This document shows, piece by piece, positions 1 through 6,652 of a stretch of 7,615 nt of DNA. Under the pieces are notes generated by a model. The model saw only the letters and a list, made by a program, of their open reading frames with translations, made no database searches and was not told the origin of the DNA. Each line of letters opens with the position of its first letter. Within the stretch, counting starts at the first letter, position 1. The stretch covers positions 1 through 7,615 of the forward strand of contig CAZHRJ010000140.1 in the NCBI GenBank assembly GCA_964534765.1. The letters are read 5' to 3'. The translations under genes were made by a program, and so were the position numbers. The stretch is from CAZHRJ01 sp964534765. GTDB taxonomy: Bacteria; Lindowbacteria; 2-12-FULL-62-27.

Positions 1-1
1 T

Positions 2-931
2 AATTTCATCTTCATCAAAAAAGAAAAAATCGCGGATTACAGCGCCGGCCATATCGACACCAAGGACGCTCAAAAACTCCTCGCGCTCCTCAACCGCCAG
101 CTTCTCAATGGATCGCTTCAAGGCAGTCAGGCGAGGCTCTACGCGGGCGTGAGTTACCGGCATACCCTGGCCTGGCGGGCGCCGGCGCCGTTTCGGGCGC
201 GGCTCATGTCGGTTCATCTGGATGGCCCGCACGATCTGGTGGGGCAGAGCGTGGACCAGGTGCTGAGGTCCTATCCGGGCCTGCCGCAGGTGGATGTCAT
301 GACCAAATCCCGGCAGATTCTTGAATCGCACCCGCTCAATTCCGGCCGAAAACAGCCGGCGAACATGGTTTGGCTCTGGGCCCAGGGCGAGGGCAAGCGC
401 CTCCCGACCCTGCGGGAGCGGTTTGGTTTTGCCGGATCGGTTGTTGCCGGTGTCGATCTGATCCGAGGTCTTGGCAAACTGGTGGGTCTAACCGTCGTGA
501 AGCTTCGCCGAGCGACGGGCTATTTCGACACGGATTTTGACGAAAAACGCCAGGCGGCGCTGAAGGAACTGAAGCAAAAAGATATCGTCTATCTGCACAT
601 CGAGGCGCCGGACGAGGCGGGGCATGAAAAGAACGCGGCGATGAAGAAAAAGATGATTGAACTGATCGACAAAAAGATTGTCCTGCCGATCGTCTCCGAA
701 GTTTCCCGCTGGCCGGACCGCGTCCGGATTCTGCTGATGCCGGACCATCCAACCCCGGTTGCGCTGGGCACGCACGTGATCGATCCGGTGCCCTATGTGA
801 TCTGGGATTCAAAATCTCCCCGCAGGGGCCCGCCGCGCATGACGGAGCGGCACGCCGCGCGCGCCTCGCGCCCGGTCGCGGCCCACTCGCTGCTCCGGGA
901 CAAATTCGTTCATGCGAGGGAGTCTCTCTAG
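2..931 (+). CDS. ApgM-family cofactor-independent phosphoglycerate mutase / proposed homoserine kinase, 5'-truncated
   Basis: This is an alkaline-phosphatase-superfamily protein of the archaeal-type (ApgM) phosphoglycerate mutase family. The frame is open from base 2, so the N-terminus lies outside the window. 309 residues are visible against roughly 400 in the family; the first metal ligands and the phospho-accepting serine are therefore missing because of the window edge, not degeneration. Family marks in order (window residues) are DYSAGHI (12-18), YAGVSYRH (47-54), a WLWAQG segment near 123-128 (usually WLWGQG), the metal-site stretch HIEAPDEAGH (199-208), and DHPTP (248-252) followed by THVIDPVPY. 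The expected C-terminal D/H ligands D204, H208, D248, H249 and H258 are all present. One branch of this family is annotated as a proposed homoserine kinase because it sits in threonine operons of genomes lacking ThrB. Only two bases separate this gene from aspartokinase, which favours that role by inference. Glycolytic 2-phosphoglycerate/3-phosphoglycerate interconversion remains possible. Family confidence is high; substrate confidence is moderate. Confidence 0.88.
   Translation, partial: NFIFIKKEKIADYSAGHIDTKDAQKLLALLNRQLLNGSLQGSQARLYAGVSYRHTLAWRAPAPFRARLMSVHLDGPHDLVGQSVDQVLRSYPGLPQVDVMTKSRQILESHPLNSGRKQPANMVWLWAQGEGKRLPTLRERFGFAGSVVAGVDLIRGLGKLVGLTVVKLRRATGYFDTDFDEKRQAALKELKQKDIVYLHIEAPDEAGHEKNAAMKKKMIELIDKKIVLPIVSEVSRWPDRVRILLMPDHPTPVALGTHVIDPVPYVIWDSKSPRRGPPRMTERHAARASRPVAAHSLLRDKFVHARESL
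916..922 (+). promoter_or_regulatory. lysC ribosome-binding site
   Basis: GAGGGAG lies inside the end of the upstream ApgM-family gene, 11 bases before the lysC ATG at 934. It supports that start over the internal ATG at 973 (residue 14, next to the KFGGSS motif). Because it lies within the upstream coding sequence, lysC translation is probably coupled to its neighbour. Confidence 0.6.
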
Positions 932-933
932 AA

Positions 934-2208
934 ATGTCGGCGACGCAAGCCGCTGAGCAGCCGCTGGTCGTTATGAAATTTGGTGGAAGTTCGGTGGCAA
1001 ATCCCGATCGGATGAAGAGTGTGGCGCGTCGGATCATCGAGAAGCGCCGGGAGGGGAACCGGTGTGTGGTGGTCGTTTCGGCGATGGGCGACACCACGGA
1101 CGACCTGATCGACCTGGCAAAAAAAGTAAACGAAGACCCTCCGGACCGTGAGATGGACCTGCTGATGAGCGCCGGCGAGCAGATATCGAGCGCGTTGCTG
1201 GCGATGGCGATTGAGGCCGATGGGGAGCGAGCGGCGGCTTTTTTTGCGCCGCAGTTGGGAATTCGGACGGATGGCGCGCACACGAAGGCCCGGATAGTGG
1301 ACATCGACGGATCGCGGCTGAAAAAGGAATTGGATGACGGCAACATTGTTGTCTGCGCCGGGTTTCAGGGTCTCAATTCTCAAAACGACATCACCACCCT
1401 CGGCCGCGGCGGGTCCGACACGACCGCGGTGGCCCTGGCGGTTGCGTTGACGGCGGATGTTTGCGAGATTTACACCGACGTGGACGGCATCTATACCGCG
1501 GACCCGCGGGTGGTGCCGGATGCGCGGAAAATCGACCGGGTCTTTTTTGACGAGATGCTTGAGCTGGCGAGCCTCGGCGCGAAAGTCATGATGAACCGGT
1601 CGATCGAATTTGCCAAAAAATACAATATCCCGCTTCACGTCCGGTCGAGTCTGAACCGGAACGTGGGCAGCATGATCGTAAAGGAGGATGAGGACACCAT
1701 GATGGAACGACCCATTGTCAGGGCCGTGGCGGCGGACAAGGATCAGGCGCGCATCACGGCGATCGATTTGCCCGATGTACCGGGCGTGGCGGCGAAACTG
1801 TTCGGCAGTCTGGCCGAGGCCAACATCAACGTGGACATGATCGTTCAGACGTCATCTGAAAAGGAAATCGGGCGCAACGACATATCGTTCACGGTATCGT
1901 CGAGCGATCTGAAACGCACCGTGGACCGGCTAAAACCGGTGATCAAGGACCTCGGAGGCGGGAACATCATTTTCGGGGATGACGTGTCCAAGATATCGAT
2001 CGTCGGTGTCGGCATGCGGTCTCATGCCGGCGTGGCCGCCAAGATGTTCAAATCCCTCGCGGACGCCGGGATCAACATCGAAATGATATCGACCAGCGAA
2101 ATCAAGGTCAGCTGCATCATCAGCCGCGCCCAGTCCGACGACGCGGTTCGGCGGATTCACGCGGCCTTCGAGCTGGGTCAGCCCGCGACGGTTGGCGCCG
2201 GCGCCTAA
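934..2208 (+). CDS. lysC: Aspartokinase (aspartate kinase, EC 2.7.2.4), Lys/Thr-regulated ACT type
   Basis: LysC phosphorylates L-aspartate with ATP in the cytoplasm, the committed step to lysine, methionine, threonine and isoleucine. The 424-residue protein has the usual length of a monofunctional aspartokinase. The amino-acid-kinase domain covers about residues 11-250, with KFGGSS (15-20), GEQIS (81-85), GRGGSD (157-162) and TDVDGIYTADPR (181-192). Two ACT domains follow, about 271-340 and 352-415; the second carries the conserved MRSHAGVAAK and STSEIKVS segments. This layout is that of aspartokinases inhibited by lysine plus threonine, as in Corynebacterium and Pseudomonas; the actual effectors are inferred. 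There is no fused homoserine dehydrogenase. The gene starts two bases after the stop of the ApgM-like gene, and its ribosome-binding site lies within that gene. An internal in-frame start at 1699 probably yields a second, regulatory polypeptide (separate entry). No frameshift or missing motif is seen. Confidence 0.96.
   Translation: MSATQAAEQPLVVMKFGGSSVANPDRMKSVARRIIEKRREGNRCVVVVSAMGDTTDDLIDLAKKVNEDPPDREMDLLMSAGEQISSALLAMAIEADGERAAAFFAPQLGIRTDGAHTKARIVDIDGSRLKKELDDGNIVVCAGFQGLNSQNDITTLGRGGSDTTAVALAVALTADVCEIYTDVDGIYTADPRVVPDARKIDRVFFDEMLELASLGAKVMMNRSIEFAKKYNIPLHVRSSLNRNVGSMIVKEDEDTMMERPIVRAVAADKDQARITAIDLPDVPGVAAKLFGSLAEANINVDMIVQTSSEKEIGRNDISFTVSSSDLKRTVDRLKPVIKDLGGGNIIFGDDVSKISIVGVGMRSHAGVAAKMFKSLADAGINIEMISTSEIKVSCIISRAQSDDAVRRIHAAFELGQPATVGAGA
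1681..1687 (+). promoter_or_regulatory. Internal ribosome-binding site within lysC
   Basis: AAGGAGG is fully complementary to the anti-Shine-Dalgarno core CCUCCUU and is stronger than the site at the main lysC start. It lies 11 bases before an in-frame ATG at 1699, the same spacing as at the main start; a second ATG follows at 1702. It falls in the linker between the kinase and ACT domains, where KE codons happen to encode it, so chance is possible but the position is telling. Confidence 0.6.
1699..2208 (+). CDS. lysC: Predicted aspartokinase beta (regulatory) subunit from an internal lysC start
   Basis: Translation from ATG 1699 (LysC M256) in the lysC frame would give a 169-residue polypeptide consisting almost only of the two ACT domains; starting at ATG 1702 it would have 168. 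Bacillus subtilis aspartokinase II and Corynebacterium glutamicum LysC are known alpha2-beta2 enzymes whose beta chain comes from an in-frame internal start at this domain boundary. The beta chain in Corynebacterium is of similar size and begins with a comparable Met-Glu segment just before the first ACT domain. The AAGGAGG at 1681-1687 supplies a ribosome-binding site. This is an overlapping product of the same gene, not a separate gene. Its existence here is inference from sequence and homologues. Confidence 0.55.
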   Translation: MMERPIVRAVAADKDQARITAIDLPDVPGVAAKLFGSLAEANINVDMIVQTSSEKEIGRNDISFTVSSSDLKRTVDRLKPVIKDLGGGNIIFGDDVSKISIVGVGMRSHAGVAAKMFKSLADAGINIEMISTSEIKVSCIISRAQSDDAVRRIHAAFELGQPATVGAGA

Positions 2209-2270
2209 CTCGTCTTCCCCTTCTCCGTCAACCTTCTCTCCGAAGACCCGACTATGCTAGGGTGCCGGTG
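2209..2270 (+). promoter_or_regulatory. lysC-cimA intergenic stretch: pyrimidine-rich, inverted repeat, weak -10-like box
   Basis: This is the largest gap in the window. It holds a perfect 6-bp inverted repeat, GTCTTC (2212-2217) and GAAGAC (2242-2247), around a 24-base, mostly C/T loop. CCTTCTC occurs twice in the loop (2219-2225 and 2232-2238, period 13). TATGCT at 2253-2258 resembles a sigma70 -10 box, but no convincing -35 lies 16-18 bases upstream. No T-tract follows the repeat, so it is not an intrinsic terminator. It may hold a weak internal promoter or regulatory hairpin for cimA; the evidence is thin. Confidence 0.25.
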
Positions 2271-3914
2271 ATGAAGCAGACAGTGCGGAACGGCCCCAGG
2301 ATACTCTTGTATGACACGACGCTCCGGGACGGCGCGCAGGCGGAGAAGATCTCGTTTTCGCTGGAGGACAAGCTCCGGATCGCCGCGAAGCTGGACGAGT
2401 TCGGGATCGACTACATCGAGGGCGGTTGGCCCGGGTCGAACCCGAAAGACATGGAGTTTTTCGAGCTGATTCGCGGCGTGCCGCTCAAACAGGCCAGAAT
2501 CTGCGCCTTCGGGTCCACGGCCCATCCCAAGTACAGGCCCGCCGACGATCCGAACCTCAAAGCGCTCCTGGCGACGGGAACGCCCGTGGTGACGATTTTC
2601 GGCAAGAGCTGGGATCTCCACGTCCGCGATGCCCTGCGGATCACGCTCGATCAGAACCTGGCCCAGATCGAAAAGTCTGTCCGGCTGCTCAAGAAAAAGC
2701 GCCGGGAGGTCATCTACGACGCGGAACACTTTTTCGACGCCTACTACGACAACCCGGAATACGCCCTCGCGACCGTCCGGAGCGCCGCGTTGGGCGGCGC
2801 GGACTGCATTGTTCTATGCGAGACCAACGGCGGCCGTCTTCCGCACGAGGTATCAGCCGTTGTCGAGACGGTGAAACGGGAGATCACGATACCGCTGGGC
2901 ATCCACGCGCACAACGACGCCGACACGGCGGTGGCCAGTTCGATCGAGGCGGTGCGTGCCGGATGCGTTCACGTTCAAGGGACGATCAACGGCGTGGGCG
3001 AGCGCTGCGGCAACGCCAACCTCTGTTCGATCATTCCGGGGCTTACGCTGAAACTCGGATTCGCCTCGAATCTGACGCCGGAAAAAGTGAAAAAAATATC
3101 GGACCTCTCGTATTACATCTCGGAACTGGCCAACCTGACGCCCAACCACCGGCAGCCCTACGTCGGGTCGAGCGCGTTTGCCCACAAGGGCGGGATTCAT
3201 GTGTCGGCCGTCCAGCGCAATCCCCGGACCTACGAGCACATCGATCCGGCCACGGTCGGCAACCGCCGCCGGATTCTGGTGTCGGAATTGTCGGGCCGAA
3301 GCAACATATTCGAAAAAGCGCGGGAGTTGGGATTTGCCGTGCGCAAGGACGATCCGGCGATCAAGGCGGTGCTGGAGCGGGTGAAATCGATGGAGAACGC
3401 GGGGTTTGAGTTCGAGGCTGCGGACGGGAGTTTCGAGCTGATGTTGATGAAAAATCTCGGCGCCTACGAGCCGTTTTTTGAAATCCTCGGGTTCCGGGTG
3501 ATCGACGAGCGGCTTGCCGATGGCAGCAAGGACGGTGGGGTGCGGTGCGAGGCGACGATCAAGGTCCGCGTCGGCGACCGGGAGGAACACACGGCGGCGG
3601 AAGGCAACGGCCCGGTCAACGCGATGGACAATGCGCTGCGCAAGTCTCTGGAGAAATTCTATCCGGTATTGAAGGAAGTGCATCTGACGGATTTCAAAGT
3701 CCGCGTGCTCGACGCCTCCGCCGGCACCGGCGCCGCGGTGCGGGTATTGATCGAGTTTTCGGACGGCCGAGGGACCTGGACGGTGGTCGGCGCGTCGGAG
3801 AATGTGATCGAGGCGTCCTGGAAGGCCATCGTGGACGGGATCGAGTACAAGTTGTACCGGAGCCGGAAGAGTGAAACGAGCCCGAAGCGGCCTATTCGAC
3901 GGCGGCGCCGCTGA
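2271..3914 (+). CDS. cimA: (R)-citramalate synthase (EC 2.3.1.182-type; CimA/LeuA2 family)
   Basis: CimA condenses pyruvate with acetyl-CoA to (R)-citramalate, the first step of the threonine-independent route to 2-oxobutyrate and isoleucine. From ATG 2271 it has 547 residues, typical of the long CimA group. The N-terminal HMGL-like TIM barrel shows YDTTLRDGAQ (14-23; catalytic R19, metal ligand D20) and the CimA-typical EGGWPGSNPKD (50-60). Metal ligands H212 and H214 lie in HAHND (212-216), followed by GERCGNANL (243-251). HKGGIHVSAV (305-314) belongs to the linker/active-site lid. The LeuA-type allosteric dimer domain is about 397-532, so feedback by isoleucine is likely, though inferred. 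Isopropylmalate or homocitrate synthase is less likely because the N-terminal signature is that of CimA. AGGG at 2259-2262 lies eight bases before ATG 2271; in-frame GTG codons at 2262 and 2268 are alternatives (550 residues from 2262). The last 13 residues are unusually basic and end in five arginines. Confidence 0.93.
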   Translation: MKQTVRNGPRILLYDTTLRDGAQAEKISFSLEDKLRIAAKLDEFGIDYIEGGWPGSNPKDMEFFELIRGVPLKQARICAFGSTAHPKYRPADDPNLKALLATGTPVVTIFGKSWDLHVRDALRITLDQNLAQIEKSVRLLKKKRREVIYDAEHFFDAYYDNPEYALATVRSAALGGADCIVLCETNGGRLPHEVSAVVETVKREITIPLGIHAHNDADTAVASSIEAVRAGCVHVQGTINGVGERCGNANLCSIIPGLTLKLGFASNLTPEKVKKISDLSYYISELANLTPNHRQPYVGSSAFAHKGGIHVSAVQRNPRTYEHIDPATVGNRRRILVSELSGRSNIFEKARELGFAVRKDDPAIKAVLERVKSMENAGFEFEAADGSFELMLMKNLGAYEPFFEILGFRVIDERLADGSKDGGVRCEATIKVRVGDREEHTAAEGNGPVNAMDNALRKSLEKFYPVLKEVHLTDFKVRVLDASAGTGAAVRVLIEFSDGRGTWTVVGASENVIEASWKAIVDGIEYKLYRSRKSETSPKRPIRRRRR

Positions 3915-3921
3915 CCTTTTT
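3886..3921 (+). promoter_or_regulatory. Hairpin plus T-tract across the cimA-valS junction
   Basis: AGCGGC (3886-3891) and GCCGCT (3907-3912) are perfect inverted 6-mers with a 15-base loop. Four bases later comes a run of five T (3917-3921) that enters the valS TTG start codon. The downstream arm overlaps the cimA stop (3912-3914) and fills the place where a valS ribosome-binding site would lie. It could act as a weak terminator/attenuator or mask the valS start until cimA is translated to its end. The stem is short, so confidence is low. Confidence 0.3.
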
Positions 3922-6652
3922 GAACGAGCCATTAGCAAAAAGTTACGAGCCGGCGCAAGTTGAGCCGGCGATCCGGAAGCGGTGGGAATCCGCCGGATAT
4001 TTTCGCGCCGACCCCGCATCCTCGCGCGAACCTTTCTGCATGGTCATTCCCCCGCCCAACGTCACCGGCAGCCTTCACATGGGCCATGCCCTCAACAACA
4101 CGCTTCAGGACATCCTTGCCCGATACAAACGGATGGACGGATACGAAGTCCTGTGGCTGCCGGGAACGGACCACGCGGGCATCGCGACTCAGAATGTGGT
4201 CGAGCGGGAACTGGCGAAGGAGGGCCGGACGCGTCAGGATCTTGGGCGTGAGAAATTTCTGGAGAGAGTCTGGCAGTGGAAGGAAACGTACGGCGGCCGG
4301 ATTCTCGAGCAGCTGGGCCGGCTGGGCTGTTCCTGCGATTTTTCCCGGACCCGATTTACCATGGACGATGGATTGTCCGTCGCCGTCCGGGAAGTTTTCG
4401 TGCGGCTCTGGGACGAGGGGCTGCTCTACCGGGGCGATTACATTGTCAACTGGTGTCCCCGGTGCGGCACGGCGCTGTCGGACATCGAGGTCCAGTACAA
4501 GGAGATTGACGGGTCGTTTTATCATATCCGGTATCCGTTCGATCCCGTCCCGGGCCGCGGCGATTCGACCGGCGAAATCGTTGTGGCGACGACCCGGCCG
4601 GAAACGATGCTGGGTGACACGGCCGTGGCGGTTCACCCGGATGACGCCCGGCACCGGCATCTGATCGGAAAAAAACTTCGACTGCCGATCCTCGGCCGGA
4701 TCATTCCCATTATCGCCGATGCCTACGTGGATCCCTCCTTTGGCACAGGGCTGGTCAAAATCACGCCCGCTCACGACCCGAATGACTTCCTGATCGGCCG
4801 CCGGCACAGCCTCCCGCTCGTCAATATCCTCAACCCGGACGCCACCCTCAACGACCAGGCCGGACCCTACGCCGGGCAGGACCGGTTTGTGGCCAGGAAG
4901 GGAGTGGTCGAGCGGTTGAAGTCTGACGGTCTGCTGGTTTCGGTTGAGCCGCACCGGCACAACGTCGGCCACTGCTATCGATGTTCGACGCCGATTGAAC
5001 CCTTCGTTTCCAAACAATGGTTCGTCCGGATGAAATCCCTGGCGGACCCGGCGATCGAGGCGGTAAAATCCGGCCGCATCCGGCTTCATCCGGCGCGGTG
5101 GATGAACGATTATCTTCAATGGATGGAAAACATCCGGGACTGGTGCATCAGCCGGCAGATCTGGTGGGGCCATCGGATTCCGGCGTGGTATTGTTCCGGC
5201 TGCCTGAATGAACAAAAGAAGGAGGCCGGGAAACAGGAAGCGGATGACAGGCCAAGGGGTGTGGTGGTGGCCCGCGATGCGCCGGCCCGATGCCCGGATT
5301 GCGGCTCGACGGATCTTCGGCAGGACGACGATGTGCTCGATACGTGGTTTTCCTCCGCTCTCTGGCCCTTTTCCACTCTGGGCTGGCCGGCCGACACGGC
5401 GGAACTGCGGAAATTTTATCCGACGAGTGTTCTGTCGACCGGGTTTGACATTTTAACGTTCTGGGTATCGCGAATGATCGTGATGGGACTTCATTTCATG
5501 AATGACCGGCCGTTTCGGGACGTGCCGATCCACGCGCTGATCCGGACGGAAACGGGCGAAAAGATGAGCAAATCCCAAGGCAACGTGATCGATCCCCTGG
5601 ACATGATGGACAAATACGGCACCGACGCCGTCCGGTTCACCCTCACGGCGCTGGCGGCGCAGGGCAGGGACATCAAGCTCTCCGAGCGGCGGTTTGAGGG
5701 ATACCGGCATTTTGCCAATAAACTCTGGAACGCCGCGCGGTTTACACGCATGAATATCACCGACGCCGAAGGCCGAGGGCCGGCGCGATTCGCGCCGTCA
5801 TCCGGAAATCCGCTTGCGGATCTGTGCAACGTCTGGATCCTGGGCCGGCTCGACGCGACCATCCGGACCGTGCGTCAGTCGCTCGACGACTATGAATTTG
5901 ATTCCGCCGCCCGGTCGATCTACGACTTTATCTGGGGTGAATACTGCGACTGGTATATCGAGATTTCCAAGCTCTTCCTGAACGGCCCACCCGGCCGCGC
6001 GCGGGAGGAAACACAGGCGACGCTCGTGCATGTCCTGGCCGAAAGTTTGAAACTGCTGCATCCCTTTATGCCGTTTGTCACCGAGGAGCTTTGGTCCTGT
6101 CTGCCCGGCCGCGCCCGGGATCTGGCCGTCACCCCCTATCCGACCGTCGTCGGCCCGGCCGATGCCTCGGACAACTCCGGCCGGCTGGCTTTGATTTTGG
6201 ACGTGATCCGCCAGATCCGCGCCGTCCGGGCGCTCTACCGGGTCCCGCCGAACCGGCCGGTCACGTCGATGATCCGGATGTCGGCGCCGTCGGACGCAAG
6301 CGTGGATGAAGATCGGAAATGGCTGGAGTTGGCCGCGCCTCTCATGGACCGTCTGGCGAAGGCTCGATGCGAGTTTAAGGAGAGCGACTCGGCCCCGGGG
6401 GCGGGCGCGTCCTGTGTTTTTCCGACATTTACGCTTCACGTTCAGGTCGGGGACGTGATTGACATTCAGCAGGAGCAGGCCCGTCTTCGGGCGCGGCAAG
6501 ATGAGATCCGGTCGATCATCCGGAAAAATGAAGCTCGGCTGAAAGACCCGGATTTTCTCGATCATGCTCCCGATGAGGTGATCGAGACCATGCGGGAAAG
6601 GACCGAGTCCCTATGTCTCGAGATGCAGCAGATGGTTCAGCACCTTGGCTGA
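3920..6652 (+). CDS. valS: Valyl-tRNA synthetase (EC 6.1.1.9)
   Basis: ValS attaches valine to tRNA-Val in the cytoplasm. It is a 910-residue class Ia synthetase of normal bacterial length. In order: the HIGH-type motif HMGH (53-56) in PPNVTGSLHMGH; an editing (CP1) domain about 220-350 with TTRPETMLGD (224-233) and TPAHDPNDF (282-290), which hydrolyses Thr-tRNA-Val; the KMSKS loop (548-552); the anticodon-binding helical domain from about 630; and a C-terminal coiled coil, about 847-908, rich in Q, E, R and K. Cysteine pairs CPRC (179-182), CYRC (352-355), CSGC (425-428) and CPDC (458-461) suggest bound zinc. A short Lys/Glu-rich insert (about 430-445) separates the last two. The start is TTG at 3920, five bases after the cimA stop: this frame is closed upstream at 3872-3874 with no ATG or GTG in between, and the N-terminus then fits the family. 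No Shine-Dalgarno is visible, so translation may depend on coupling to cimA. Confidence 0.97.
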   Translation: MNEPLAKSYEPAQVEPAIRKRWESAGYFRADPASSREPFCMVIPPPNVTGSLHMGHALNNTLQDILARYKRMDGYEVLWLPGTDHAGIATQNVVERELAKEGRTRQDLGREKFLERVWQWKETYGGRILEQLGRLGCSCDFSRTRFTMDDGLSVAVREVFVRLWDEGLLYRGDYIVNWCPRCGTALSDIEVQYKEIDGSFYHIRYPFDPVPGRGDSTGEIVVATTRPETMLGDTAVAVHPDDARHRHLIGKKLRLPILGRIIPIIADAYVDPSFGTGLVKITPAHDPNDFLIGRRHSLPLVNILNPDATLNDQAGPYAGQDRFVARKGVVERLKSDGLLVSVEPHRHNVGHCYRCSTPIEPFVSKQWFVRMKSLADPAIEAVKSGRIRLHPARWMNDYLQWMENIRDWCISRQIWWGHRIPAWYCSGCLNEQKKEAGKQEADDRPRGVVVARDAPARCPDCGSTDLRQDDDVLDTWFSSALWPFSTLGWPADTAELRKFYPTSVLSTGFDILTFWVSRMIVMGLHFMNDRPFRDVPIHALIRTETGEKMSKSQGNVIDPLDMMDKYGTDAVRFTLTALAAQGRDIKLSERRFEGYRHFANKLWNAARFTRMNITDAEGRGPARFAPSSGNPLADLCNVWILGRLDATIRTVRQSLDDYEFDSAARSIYDFIWGEYCDWYIEISKLFLNGPPGRAREETQATLVHVLAESLKLLHPFMPFVTEELWSCLPGRARDLAVTPYPTVVGPADASDNSGRLALILDVIRQIRAVRALYRVPPNRPVTSMIRMSAPSDASVDEDRKWLELAAPLMDRLAKARCEFKESDSAPGAGASCVFPTFTLHVQVGDVIDIQQEQARLRARQDEIRSIIRKNEARLKDPDFLDHAPDEVIETMRERTESLCLEMQQMVQHLG

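Noticed and set aside
16..29. A-rich run (two A6 tracts around a G) as a programmed frameshift site
   Set aside because: The codon phase (AAA AAA GAA AAA) does not match a canonical X XXY YYZ slippery heptamer, and the ApgM-family reading continues in one frame without interruption.
336..1346. 336-codon antisense frame across the ApgM-like gene and lysC
   Set aside because: It crosses two real genes on the opposite strand, and its Ser/Arg/Pro-rich translation lacks any family signature.
2194..2205. Perfect palindrome GGCGCCGGCGCC at the end of lysC, considered as a terminator
   Set aside because: It encodes the Gly-Ala-Gly-Ala end of LysC, has no loop of its own and no T-tract after it.
2426..3409. 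327-codon open frame on the + strand inside cimA in another frame
   Set aside because: The translation is rich in Arg, Gly, Gln and Pro and recalls nothing. The overlapping cimA frame carries all the conserved motifs.
2853..4019. Long antisense open frame (388 codons) opposite cimA and the valS start
   Set aside because: It is a shadow of two strongly supported genes and of the junction between them, low-complexity and basic, with no domain signature.
3932..5215. Long antisense open frame (427 codons) opposite valS
   Set aside because: It lies wholly opposite the conserved ValS catalytic and editing region. Its translation is Arg/Pro-rich with no recognisable motif, as expected for an antisense shadow in GC-rich DNA.
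5217..5250. AGAAGGAGG inside valS as a second internal ribosome-binding site
   Set aside because: No in-frame start codon lies at a usable distance downstream, and the position is in a variable Lys/Glu-rich insert rather than at a domain boundary.
3960..6530. Frequent ATCCGG/CCGGAT words across valS as a possible uptake or recognition motif
   Set aside because: The words fall in many codon phases in a gene rich in Ile, Arg, Pro and Asp codons, spacing is irregular and flanks are not conserved; codon and GC bias explain it until counted genome-wide.
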